Below are positions 55,220 to 64,000 of a DNA stretch of 64,000 nucleotides, piece after piece. The stretch comes from Nereocystis luetkeana (Eukaryota > Sar > Phaeophyceae > Laminariales > Laminariaceae). A program made the position numbers and the translations under genes. The number at the start of each line of letters is the position of its first letter. Within the stretch, counting starts at the first letter, position 1. Where the stretch lies: assembly GCA_031213475.1 (NCBI GenBank), contig JARUPZ010000012.1, positions 9,444,727-9,508,726 on the forward strand. The letters are read 5' to 3'. The notes below the pieces were generated by a model. It was given only the letters and a program-made list of their open reading frames with translations, was not told the DNA's origin and made no database searches.

Positions 55220-55559
55220 GCCTTTTTCTCAAGATAAGATATCACCATGTTGTAGTCCGCAGTCACAAGCCACAAAACCCGGCTCCAATAACTCCGGAGT
55301 GGAAGGACACCACGTACACGACAAAGCTTCCAGCCAGTCACAGCAGCGACCGTTCCGTCCACACCAGACCAGACCAGACCAGACCAGACCAGACCAGACC
55401 AGACCCGACCAGACCAACCCTGCAGCCAGCACTGCTGACGGGTCAGCCGTCGCGGGTGGCGTGGACGTAGTCCTCGAACACGAACTCCTGCTGCCGCTTT
55501 CCCATGGCCACCGACAAGGCTTTGATTCGTCCCCACACAACCCGCCATTACCCACAAGA

Positions 55560-56269
55560 AAAAATAAACACCACCAAAATTTAGTTCAGGACATCAGGTT
55601 TAGCGGGCGACGGTGAGGTATTCCCCGCAGCCAGAGACCGGAGCCGAAAGAGAAGAGACCCACCCACACCCCGAACCCAACGAAAACGCGAAGGAGGATG
55701 GATGTGTCACGAAAAACCCCCCCGCCCCGCCAAGAGCAAAAATCGCAAAAACAGCGCAAGAAGGATAACCAGGCCAGCCGCGGATGGGAACAGACCGGGA
55801 CCCGAGGAGACCAGGAGACGCCAGGGAGGGGGTGGTCGAAGACAATGGGGAGGAGGCGGGGGGGGGGGGGGGGGGGAGGAGGATGGGGAGGAGGAAGAGA
55901 AGGGGGAAGAAGGGGCAGAAGGGGAGGGGAGGAGAAAGAGTGGGGGAGGGGGGGGGGGGAGAGAAGGATTGTGAGACGAGAAGGAGGTAATCGTCGTGCC
56001 TTTCCTGGTGGTGATATACCGCCGATTACAATCGGGTCGTCGGGGAGGGTGTTCCACGCCGTTCGATATGTTTTCGCTTGGGGTATACAACTAATCGTGC
56101 GTTGCAATCCTACTAACAGGTTGCTACTCACACCTAAGTAGTCACAGCACAGGAAATGCGCGGAGACCAACATGGGACTCGCGACGCCTACAGCGCTGGC
56201 GCGAAGTGAGGCGGGACTTTGAGCGTGGGCGAGACCAGGAGGAAAGAGCAAGGGTACCACGCATGCGCA
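55560..56269. other. no gene recognised; G-rich strand
   Basis: Holds a G-rich/GGA-rich tract (55855-55970). A minus-strand frame runs through it but is low in complexity. One short minus-strand block near 56110-56190 could be a terminal exon of the Rieske oxygenase gene upstream, which I could not confirm. Confidence 0.4.
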
Positions 56270-56577
56270 AGGGGGGGGGGGGCAGGTGTACTCGATAGGA
56301 GAGATGTACTCGATCTCATGCATGGCCGTAGTCGTATGACCATAGACCCTCGCATCCCTACAATGCCGGGACGGAGCATGTCGGGTTTTCACCGACCAGG
56401 CAGACATTGCTTATTGCACCAAGCGCGAAGCGCCGTGAGGTGTCCGGCGAGTCGCATGAAGGGTGAGCCGCATCCTACTAAGAACCGCTTTTGAGGCGGG
56501 CTTCCATATGGACGACAGCTTCAATGAGTTGATTTAATACACGCATTTCCAGAGGGGGGGGGGGGGGGGGGGGGCTT
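56270..56577 (-). mobile_element. poly(C)-tailed repeat, copy C
   Basis: Reverse complement of the main module of copy B, from a C-run/CTCTGGAAATG junction at its 5' side to the tail CGAGTACACCTG plus C-run at 56270-56290. Both edges meet homopolymer runs. Confidence 0.8.
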
Positions 56578-56652
56578 TCCAACACATGATACGCACTACC
56601 TGGTACCGAGTACTACAGCAAAAAACGAGGGCATGCGCGACCCAGGGTAGCA

Positions 56653-56898
56653 GTGACGCCCCCCCACATGGAAGCCACGTTCGTTCGCTCCGTTCTTGCC
56701 ACTCTGTCCGGGAATGCAAGCTCCATTCCTATGCTCATGTTTGATAAGTTGGCACGGGGACTATTTTCCGGGAGAGAGCGGTATCAAGATACCAGGCGAA
56801 AGGGTCCAATCGATTGCGAAGAAACAGGAGTCGGAGTCGCCGCAGTGGAGGCTTCTCGGTCTCATGAATACGCTGGCACCCCTCACCCCCGACGTTGA
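56653..56898 (+). CDS. possible exon, unassigned
   Basis: Two plus-strand frames are open; one reads MLMFDKLARGLFSGRERYQD and the other SIAKKQESESPQWRLLGLMN. The composition is protein-like but no family is recognised. Confidence 0.25.
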   Translation: MTPPHMEATFVRSVLATLSGNASSIPMLMFDKLARGLFSGRERYQDTRRKGPIDCEETGVGVAAVEASRSHEYAGTPHPRR

Positions 56899-56970
56899 CG
56901 CAAAAAAAAAAAAAAACAGGAAAAGGGGTTGTACTACGGCGTCCTTTATCTCTGGTAGGGGTCAACCAAT

Positions 56971-57232
56971 GCAGACCCGTTCTACGATAGAGGTAGCGCA
57001 CTTCCGCTATTAATGTTTCTGAAAGACGGGGTTCCTTGACCCAAAATCGTCGGATGTCAAATCTTGATACTTCGAGGAAAAAAAAGCTTTTGTAGACTCG
57101 GCCCATGTGATTGTTCGTCGCGATGCATTTTGATTTTCGCTGAAGTCGGTTTTCGGATGAGGTATGGAGCTCCTTAAAAAGTGAGGAGCCTCCAAAAATT
57201 TTGGGTGAACCTCTATCGCAGAACGCCTCTGC
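56971..57232. mobile_element. MITE-like element with about 29-bp imperfect inverted ends
   Basis: GCAGACCCGTTCTACGATAG at the left matches the reverse complement of TATCGCAGAACGCCTCTGC at the right. The 260-bp body has no coding capacity. No target duplication is visible. Confidence 0.6.
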
Positions 57233-57239
57233 AAGCGTT

Positions 57240-58188
57240 GGGTAGGATGTGGTCTCCCTGCGCCGGCCGGCCAGTAGTCTAACCCAAACCTGTTACTCCC
57301 TTGCTGACCACCGGCCTGAAGCTAAGGTGGGCTCAACTCACCCCACGCTCACGTAGAGGAGGCAGGCCTCGGGAGGACGTGCGTGGGTCGGGAGGGATAT
57401 TTCCGGCCGTGACTCAAGCCACGAAGGTCACCGACGGGCAAGGACGGGCAAAGGCCGCGCTCCGGACACTGTCCGGACACTGCGATCACAAATAAAGAAA
57501 GACAAAACATCCTGCTGTTCTACTGGTAAAAAAATCAGGCCCGCGTACGTTCCGGAGAGCGACACGCCCTCTAGAGGTACTGATAACCTGCTATCCCAGT
57601 ACTGCCTGAGCCTGATCTGAGGCTGCGGACTGCAACACGGCAATGAGCTAATGGCATAATGCTGACAAACTTCGTCCTTCGGGAGTGTGGTCGACTTCAA
57701 ACCCGGGGGGGGGGGGGGGAGGGGGGGGGGGGCATTTCTTCCTCGTACCAGCTAGTGTATTTACTACTCGGACGCAGCCGCCGGGCAAAGAACGAAGAAC
57801 ATTCTTGAAAGGAAAACAAAAAAAAAAACTCTTGAAAGCTAAATAAAAAATGTAGCCGGTAACCGGGCAAGCAACCGGACAAGTGAACACCGACCAGCCC
57901 AAACGAGTCCATACCTGCTGGTTCTATATTAACGTGGGAACCGCGAGTCGCAGGGAAACATTCAGCCTGACCTGACCTGCGACCACGGACTCTCAAGACA
58001 GCGAATAGCTAATGTGAGAACAACAACCGACGGTACATGCACGTATTTACTGCTTGCGCAACGCAGGAGCCGCGAATCGTAGCGACCAAAACTAACCCCG
58101 CAACTCCCCAGGCGCCCTCATGCCCCCCCCCCCCCCCCGCCCCCCTCTCCTTCCCCCCTCCCCCCCCCCAAGCCCCACCCTCTCTCAC
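57240..58188. other. downstream side of the Rieske gene, last exon not found
   Basis: Should contain or lead to the 3' end of the oxygenase gene. A strong pyrimidine-rich acceptor lies on the minus strand near 57815 (TTTTCCTTTCAAG), but the following frame does not resemble the family C terminus. C-runs lie at 58122-58170. GTCCGTGGTCGCAGG-type dispersed words are near 57970-57990. Confidence 0.4.
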
Positions 58189-61100
58189 CCGACGATGCCA
58201 TGGCGCTTCCGGCGAGCCACAAGGCCTTCGGGCCCCGCGGCGCAGCGGAAGCCGCCGCCAGCAGCACCAGCGCAGCGGCAGCGCTTGCCCGCTTCACCCT
58301 TCCGGAAACTGCGGACGTTCGAGAGAGAAAAAAAAAAGGCGACGGCAGGGGGAAGGGGTCGGAGATGATCAGGTCGCACGCACAACCACCCGAGATGCGG
58401 CAAACGAAAAAAAAAACGGAGTTAATCGATGTTGTGTGTATATATACACACATAGTCGAGAAGTTGACTCGTCTGAGAACTCGCGTACGATTGACTAGTC
58501 CGACAGTCCAGAATCAATCCTATGTACACGCCGATCCTGACCCTAACGCTGCGCCAACCCCTCGCCTCCGCTCTAATCCGACCCGCCCCTGCTCATCCCG
58601 CATCCCCTTTCCAACCCCCTGACCCTACGCCTCCAACACGACTCCCACCAGAAGGAGGCCCACGAGTCATGCCGCCAGCCAGGAGCCAGAGCCAATCTCC
58701 CTCACCATACGAGTATAGACCAAGCCCCCCACCCACCCACCCACCCACCTACCTACCCACCCAAACTCCCACCAATCAAGCCTAGCTGACTAATTTCGTT
58801 CTTGAAAAGCCTGGAAGGGCGTCAACAAACACGGAAGGAGTCTTGGGCTCTCACCCCGAAAAGCCTTGCTGCAGGCGGAGCAGTCCTTAGTGTGGGACTC
58901 CATTCTGTCCAGCGTCTTTTCGCGCGGAAGAACTGGCCCCAGATCCGTCGGGTCCACCCCCTGGAATTTGCCGTAAGGTAGGATGGGGTGGGGTAGGTTA
59001 GGCTAGGTTAGGCTAGGCTAGGTTAGGGTAGGGTCGGGTAGGGTACGATAGGGTAGGATAGGTTAGGGTAGGGTAGGGTAGGGTAGGGTAAGGTAGGGGA
59101 GAGTAGGCAAGGGTAGGGAAGGGCAGGGTAAGGTAGGGTAGGGTAGGGTACGGTAGGGTAGCGTAGGGCAAAGTGGGATAGGGTAGGGTAGGGTAGGGTA
59201 GGGTGAGGTAGGGTAGGGGAGGGGAGGGTAGGATACGGTAGGGTAGGGCAGGGTAGGACAGGGTAGGAGAGGGGAGGGGAGGGGAGGGGAGGGTGGAGTG
59301 GGGGGAGGGGAGGGGAGAGTAGGGGAGGGTGAAGTGGGGTGGCGTAGGGAAGGGGAGGGGAGGGGTGTTGCAAGGGATATGGTGGGGTAGCGTAGGGTAG
59401 CGTGGGTTAGGGTAGGATTCACCTACCCCCGAACCCAACGCGCGAGTTCACACGAAACACCTACCAGCGTAACTAACAACATGCTGACTCTCGGTGGCTG
59501 CTCGTTTTGTCGTGCCTCGGCCGCACAGGGGCCATGTGAAGGGAACGGCGCGGAGTTGGCGCCGGGTACGTGCAAGAGGCGAGGGTCAAGAGAGAAGCAC
59601 GGTGGGAAGGGGGGGTGCTGCTGCTTCGTAGACGGGGCTAGACGCGTGTGCAGGACTTCACAACCAACCGAGACCTTAGGGTTAGGGTTAGGGTTAGGTC
59701 ACTCACCTCCGCCCAGGAAGGACCTCCACCCCCTCGGCCGTTGTACCACGTCCTCAAAGCCCTGACGGGCGCATCTGCGTCGGTGGGCATGTAGAACGTC
59801 CGTTCCGCCTTCGCCCCCCCCTGGTGGCCCGCGCTCAACAGATCTCGTTCCTGCTTAAACAAGCCACCGCCACACCGTTGTTATTTTTGGAGGTTAGGGT
59901 TAGGGTTAGGGTTAGGTCGGTGGGTGTGTGTGGGGGGGTGTACTCGATAGGAGAGAGATGTACTCGATATCATGCATGGCCGTAGTCGTTATGACCATAG
60001 ACCCTCGCATCCCTACAATGCCGGGACGGAGCATGTCGGGTTTTCGCCGACCAGGCAAACATTGCTCGCACCAAAGCGTGGAGCGAAACGTGAGGTGTTC
60101 GGCGAGGCTGATGAAGGGTGAGCTGCATCCTACTAAGAACCGCTCGCGAGGCGGATTTTCTTGCATATGGATGGCAGCTCGAATGACCCAACTTAATATC
60201 CGGTGTAGCCATTTCCAGAGAGGGCAATCGGAGAGGGCAATGGGTTTTTACTATGTAACTGCCTCTTGGGGGGCATGCCATGAACACTACGTGATACGAT
60301 CATTCCCCTTGTGCGGAGTAAAGGTTCTTCACCTCGCACATATGATCCAACTCGACACCAGCTGCGTGACCGATTGCCAAAAAAACACGACAAGAAACGG
60401 TACCCTGGTTGGCATGTTTTACAGTGTCGTTGCCAACCCACGGCAACCTTGGGGGGGGGGAGGGGGAGCGGTGGGGTGTACTCGATACAAGGAATGACCG
60501 TAGTCGTATGGCCATAGACCCTCGCGCCAGCAAGAGATAGAGGAGGGAGAGATGGGGGGGGGGGGGGTGTCGCGCTAGTGCTATATACGAGGTAGAAAGA
60601 AAGTTTGAAGAGAGTCGCGTGTATTAATGATATGAACAAAAATAAATAAAAAATGAAAAAATATGAACCACGCAAACGGCACGGGGGCTGGTCGAAGGGA
60701 GGAAGCCTTTGGGCCCTTGGTCGTGTGGCTTCGGTCTTTAAGGTCTGATTATCCACCGCCCGGCGCCTTGTTGGACGGGACAGATTCGAACAGGCTTCGT
60801 CGAACGCGCCCGTTCTTGATGAAACTGGTTTGAATGGGTTTGTTTGAACCAGCCTGTTTTGGACGGGTCCGGTTCGAACGGCTCTGTTCTTACACGGGTC
60901 TGCACCGGTCTGGTTGAACGTGCCTATTAGTAGTTGAACGGAAATATTGTTGAAACAGCCTGAATGAACGGCTCTATTAATATTACGCGGGGGCACAGTA
61001 AATACGACCTACGGTACACACAAAAACCTACATGTTTACCTATTTTTACGAACAATATTCATTCGGTCCTATGTACTATGTTCCCCCGTAATAGTGAAAG

Positions 61101-62490
61101 GGCTCAACTGAACGGGTCTGGTTGAACGGGCCCGGGTGAGCGGGTCAGGTTGAACGGAGTGCTTAGACGACCGCGTTGCTAACCGCACCGGCTCGCGCTC
61201 ACTGCTATGCACGGCCGTAGTCTCATGACCATAGACCCTCGCATCTCTACGACGCCAGGACGGAGTACGCCGTTTTTTCACCGACCAGGCAGACATTGCT
61301 TGCAGACATTTTCTCGCAGGCATTGCTTGCACCACAAGCAAGCGCGAAGCGAAACGTGAGGTGTGGGCGCGAGACGCATCCTACTGAGAACCGCTTGTGA
61401 GGCTCACCCTTTCTTGGATATGAGGTGACAGCGGCGCACGTACATTTTCGGGCAGCCCCCGCTCCGCCCACGGGAACTGGACAAACGCGTTCTGATATCG
61501 TACCTCTCTCTTTTCATAGAATGTGCATGTCGTGCCTGTCGTATTCAGTACGATGTCATGGCCTTGCATTGTCTACTCTGCTCACTGCATAACAGTGTAG
61601 TACCCTTGTGCCGTATTTTTGTGACCGCAGAGAGCTTATATAAAAAAACGGCTGAGAAGCATGACGCTTCACACCTTTGAAAAAAAAACACACACACACA
61701 CGACACGAAGAAGGGGCACAACATGAAATGAAATCGATGTGCAAAACTGGACAATTAATAACGCGGCCGCGGGTATCCACTCAACTGCAGCGTACTATTA
61801 CGGGGGACCATAGTTAATAGGACCTGTGGTATACATAAAAACCTATATATTTGACCATTTTTACTAACAATATTTGGTCCTATTAACTATGGTCCCCCGT
61901 AATAGATTCTCCCCGTTCCCAGTACAGTATCAGCACAGATCGAACCGAGGGAACAAATGCGCTACTACCGCCGTAGATCATTTAGTGTGGCCTATGGACG
62001 GGTTTCAACCTTCTGTACTTCAACACGAGCCAAAATCATGTGTACAAGATTGGAGATGCACCCACTGCTGTATGTCATGATACTGCAAAGTCTCCCGCAT
62101 GTCCTGATCTTAGCACGTATCTGCCTTGAAAGATCTACAGGTAGGTCATGAACTGGAAAAATCGATGACCTGCCAGAGGTGACTGCACCAATTTTGTACC
62201 CCCACACGCGGATGCACTTCTGACAGAGGTCAGACTACGCACGTTGTCTTTCTTACACACATCACCTCGTTCAAGGCATTCCTCGCTTTTGACTAAGGTA
62301 GGCTCGTTTTACCGTTGATACTCCCGATATCAGTAGGGTGCGTTCACCGTCCAACGGCTCTCTCGCCTGTATGTGAAGAGCCGTTGTGTCACCGTCGAGC
62401 ACGAGGTGCTGCCCCCTGTGCTCCTTGGAGAGGCTGTTGCGCCAGCGCCGGGGTATCACGGGGTGCTGCAGGAAGAAGTTGCGGCATTGC
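58189..62490 (-). CDS. PAO/TIC55-type Rieske oxygenase, 3' part
   Basis: Four phase-consistent minus-strand exons encode the C-terminal half of a Rieske non-haem-iron oxygenase of the pheophorbide a oxygenase/TIC55/PTC52 family, plastid membrane enzymes. Exon 62490-62367 has LVLDGDTTALHIQ; exon 59850-59707 continues ERDLL and has ERTFYMPTDADAPV, the family YMPTxAD motif; exon 58960-58855 has LDRMESHTKDCSACSKAF, with the conserved CxxC near the C terminus that is proposed to be redox-active in PAO and TIC55; exon 58308-58189 has a hydrophobic ALVLLAAASA membrane segment and leaves an open phase-1 donor. The Rieske and iron-binding exons must lie right of position 64000; the last exon is not identified. 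The donor after the first visible exon is GC (CAG/GCGAGA); GT alternatives exist but insert 16-20 residues into the motif. Substrate cannot be told from this part. Confidence 0.82.
58975..59418. repeat. degenerate (GGGTA)n array filling an intron
   Basis: About 440 bp of GGGTA/GGTTA/GGGGA pentamers. It makes up most of the 746-bp intron between exons 59850-59707 and 58960-58855 and reads (TACCC)n in the transcript, forming the pyrimidine tract before the acceptor. Confidence 0.93.
59676..59698. repeat. interstitial telomere repeat, 3.5 units
   Basis: TTAGGG units read CCCTAA in the transcript and start 9 nt after the donor of exon 59850-59707. Confidence 0.92.
59892..59916. repeat. interstitial telomere repeat, 4 units
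   Basis: TTAGGG units located 41-65 nt upstream of the acceptor of the same exon. Confidence 0.92.
59926..60533 (-). mobile_element. poly(C)-tailed repeat, copy D, with a second tail
   Basis: The minus strand carries the upstream and main modules of copy B in the same order and ends in ATCGAGTACACCCCCCC at about 59930-59945. A second tail block (GAGGGTCTATGGCCATACGA ... TATCGAGTACACCCC) precedes it at about 60473-60533, as if two elements were inserted head to tail. Sense to the oxygenase gene. The tail is 89 nt before the acceptor at 59851. Confidence 0.8.
60780..61155. repeat. GGTCTGGTTGAACGG minisatellite, split by a MITE
   Basis: About 15-bp degenerate units (GGTTCGAACGGCTC, GGTTGAACGGGCCC) lie on both sides of the MITE at 60983-61091. 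Confidence 0.75.
60983..61091. mobile_element. TA-type palindromic MITE, copy 12
   Basis: TTACGCGGGGGCACAGTAAA ... GTACTATGTTCCCCCGTAA, TA on both sides. Inserted within the minisatellite 60780-61155. Confidence 0.85.
61199..61436 (-). mobile_element. poly(C)-repeat family, copy E, without C-tail
   Basis: Plus strand has CACGGCCGTAGTCTCATGAC, CATAGACCCTCGCATC, CACCGACCAGGCAGACATTG and TCCTACTGAGAACCGCTTGT, the reverse complement of the main module, with an internal duplication around GCAGACATT. The tail region is replaced by GGCTCGCGCTCACTG. Confidence 0.75.
61798..61902. mobile_element. TA-type palindromic MITE, copy 13
   Basis: Intact ends TTACGGGGGACCATAGTTAA and reverse complement, TA on both sides, in the long intron of the oxygenase gene. 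Confidence 0.93.
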
Positions 62491-62639
62491 CTGCGCGCGC
62501 GGTCCAAAAAATAAACGCGAACGAGAGAGAAGAAACGAGCACCGTGCCTTTGGGTTTCTATGGGGCATGGAATGTTATACTCTTAGGTATAGCCTGCGCA
62601 GTTGTAGAGGGTGCTGATGCCATTGATACCACATTATGA

Positions 62640-62745
62640 TTACGGGGGACCATAGTTAATAGGACCTATGGTATATATAAAAAAGCTATATATTTAACAA
62701 TTTTTACTAACAATATTTTGTCCTATTAACTATGGTCCCCCGTAA
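62640..62745. mobile_element. TA-type palindromic MITE, copy 14
   Basis: Intact inverted ends. The left flank is GA and the right TA. Confidence 0.9.
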
Positions 62746-62879
62746 TAGCTCATAGCCAAAAAAAAGCCCGAGGTGTGTGGATAGAAAGCAGCATCGTACA
62801 TCAGCACCAAACAGCCGACTCCTCCAGCAGTATCATGTTTAGGACTTACTACAGTAGTACCATTACAGCAGCAGAATAA

Positions 62880-63330
62880 TATAGCCGACCGCAAGATCCC
62901 AAAGCAGAATCACTCAGCAGAAAAATCATCATAATCATCTAGCAGAAACACCCAGCAGAATCACCCCGCAGAATCACCCAGCAGAATCACCCAGCAGAAT
63001 CATCTAGCAGAATCATCAAGCATAACCATGCAACAGAATCGTACGGCAGAACCACACACACCACAATAACCAACCACCAAAACCATCAAGCAGACCCATC
63101 CAGCAGAACCACCCAGCAGAATCGTCCGGCAGAATCGTCCAGCAGAATGGGACGGCAGAATCGTCCAGCAGAATGGGACGGCAGAATCGTCCAGCAGAAT
63201 GGGACGGCAGAACCGTCCAGCAGAATGGGACGGCAGAACCGTCCAGCAGAATGGGACGGCACAACCACACACACACAAGAAAAAAAAAACATCCAGCAGA
63301 GTCCTCCAGCAGCACCACCATCCCGCAGAA
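62880..63330. repeat. CAGCAGAATC array with a 26-bp higher-order part
   Basis: 13-bp CAGCAGAATCACC units, then five near-identical 26-bp units CAGAAYCGTCCAGCAGAATG + GGACGG at about 63131-63259. The frames over it are repetitive on both strands. Confidence 0.9.
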
Positions 63331-63568
63331 TCATCCAGCAGAAACGCGCGGCGGAATCACACGGAACACAACCAACCGGCAGACTCTTCCAGCACTAAAA
63401 ACGAAGTATCATCAAAGCAGAACCGTCGTCCAGCAGAGTCATTCAGTGCATCGGACACAATACAAACGCAATACCCTAGGGCCGGCCAACACAACAGTAT
63501 CAGAAGTATCAGGAGGAGACTTAAGACTGAGCGGCGTATTCGAACAAATAAATACGGTGCCGCCACTA

Positions 63569-63673
63569 TTACGGGGGACCATAGTTAATAGGACCTATGG
63601 TATGAATAAAAACCTATATATTTAATTATTTTTACGAACAATATTTGGTCCTATTAAATATGGTCCCCCGTAA
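63569..63673. mobile_element. TA-type palindromic MITE, copy 15
   Basis: TTACGGGGGACCATAGTTAA ... TTAAATATGGTCCCCCGTAA with TA on the left. Confidence 0.9.
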
Positions 63674-63709
63674 ATAACACGAAAACATGGGACAAACCAA
63701 GATCAAAAA

Positions 63710-63830
63710 TATGTCAGGGCAGATATATTCCTGCTCGCTATGGTGTGCCGATTTACGTGATCTGCAGTATCTAAATCATGCCTCATTATCTGCTGTAGAT
63801 CATACGGCTCGTACAGATCAGGGGCATGAC
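63710..63830. repeat. AGATC-type minisatellite block 4
   Basis: GATCTGCAGTATCTAAATCA, CTGTAGATCATACGG and CGTACAGATCAGGGG words, related to 10735-11880. Confidence 0.55.
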
Positions 63831-63957
63831 TGCCGCGCGTATGGTCTACACAACATGAACATAGCACGCGTTTCATGTCTTGCTGTTTTTGTTTTTTCTT
63901 CCCATTTATTATCTTCAGCCCATTTTGATGTTGTTGTCTCTCTTACCTTCCTATCCG

Positions 63958-64000
63958 TAATACGGGGGGCCATATTGAATACCTTGGTAGGACCTACGGT
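63958..64000. mobile_element. TA-type palindromic MITE, copy 16, cut by the window end
   Basis: TACGGGGGGCCATATTGAAT followed by GGACCTACGGT, the left half of a copy with an extra TACCTTGGT block also seen in copy 9. Confidence 0.75.

Larger units (their letters stand above)
54550..55559. repeat. 1-kb direct duplication, right copy
   Basis: Begins mid-MITE at ATCCCTATTTCTCC and ends ACCCACAAGA. Contains MITE copy 11 (54742-54846) and a purer TTC tract (55036-55219). Confidence 0.92.

Noticed and set aside
55586-56407. 273-codon minus-strand frame
   Set aside because: It crosses the poly(C) repeat and a GGA-rich tract and is Pro/Ser low-complexity for most of its length.
62373-62639. 88-codon plus-strand frame
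   Set aside because: It is the opposite strand of the oxygenase exon 62490-62367, which has family motifs and splice sites.
62880-63330. CRISPR-like array of 26-bp repeats
   Set aside because: Units are contiguous without unique spacers and the genome is eukaryotic.

Overview
The window looks like nuclear DNA of a plastid-bearing eukaryotic alga, most likely a multicellular stramenopile such as a brown alga. The basis is three intron-rich genes with GT-AG splice sites, one of them a PAO/TIC55-type Rieske oxygenase (a family of plastids and cyanobacteria), long repeat-filled introns, TTAGGG repeats and a very high load of microsatellites and small transposons. The organism call is inference and could be wrong at class level. 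Nothing prokaryotic (operons, ribosome binding sites) is seen.

Three host genes can be read with phase-consistent exons. (1) An MTFP1/MTP18-type mitochondrial fission process protein on the minus strand, exons 18408-18312, 17766-17603 and 16126-15938, first exon not fixed. (2) A complete CCDC97 homologue (SF3B/U2 snRNP-associated) on the plus strand, exons 41262-41707, 42936-43419, 45749-45812, 46220-46728 and 47875-47928, 518 residues. (3) The 3' part of a PAO/TIC55-like Rieske oxygenase on the minus strand, exons 62490-62367, 59850-59707, 58960-58855 and 58308-58189. Its Rieske-domain exons should lie beyond the right edge and its last exon was not found. The three genes do not form a pathway. 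They are isolated islands in repeats.

Layout: 1-5.9 kb is G-rich, simple-repeat DNA without a recognisable gene. 6-15 kb holds inverted and direct repeats, a 1.09-kb TRIM-type LTR element (9319-10405) and an AGATC-rich minisatellite (10.7-11.9 kb). 15.9-18.4 kb is the MTFP1 gene. 19-41 kb is mainly repeats: TA-flanked palindromic MITEs, TTAA-flanked MITEs, a SINE nested in a MITE, minisatellites at 23.1, 30.3 and 31.0 kb, a long fold-back element (36.5 kb) and a non-autonomous hAT element with a perfect 8-bp target duplication (38.3-39.4 kb). 41.2-47.9 kb is the CCDC97 gene. 51.4-55.6 kb is a 1-kb direct duplication bracketing the remains of a tyrosine-recombinase element. 58.2-62.5 kb is the oxygenase gene, with telomere-like repeats in its introns. 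62.6-64 kb is repeats.

The most interesting signal is a family of short repeats ending in GAGTAC(A/G)CC followed by a run of C. In the three genes these lie inside introns, mostly in sense orientation, and in five introns the tail ends 31-169 nt upstream of the predicted 3' splice site. The window also carries two hugely over-represented short palindromic words (TACCAGGTA/TACCTGGTA and CTATTAATAG), and an exon flanked closely on both sides by interstitial telomeric repeats.
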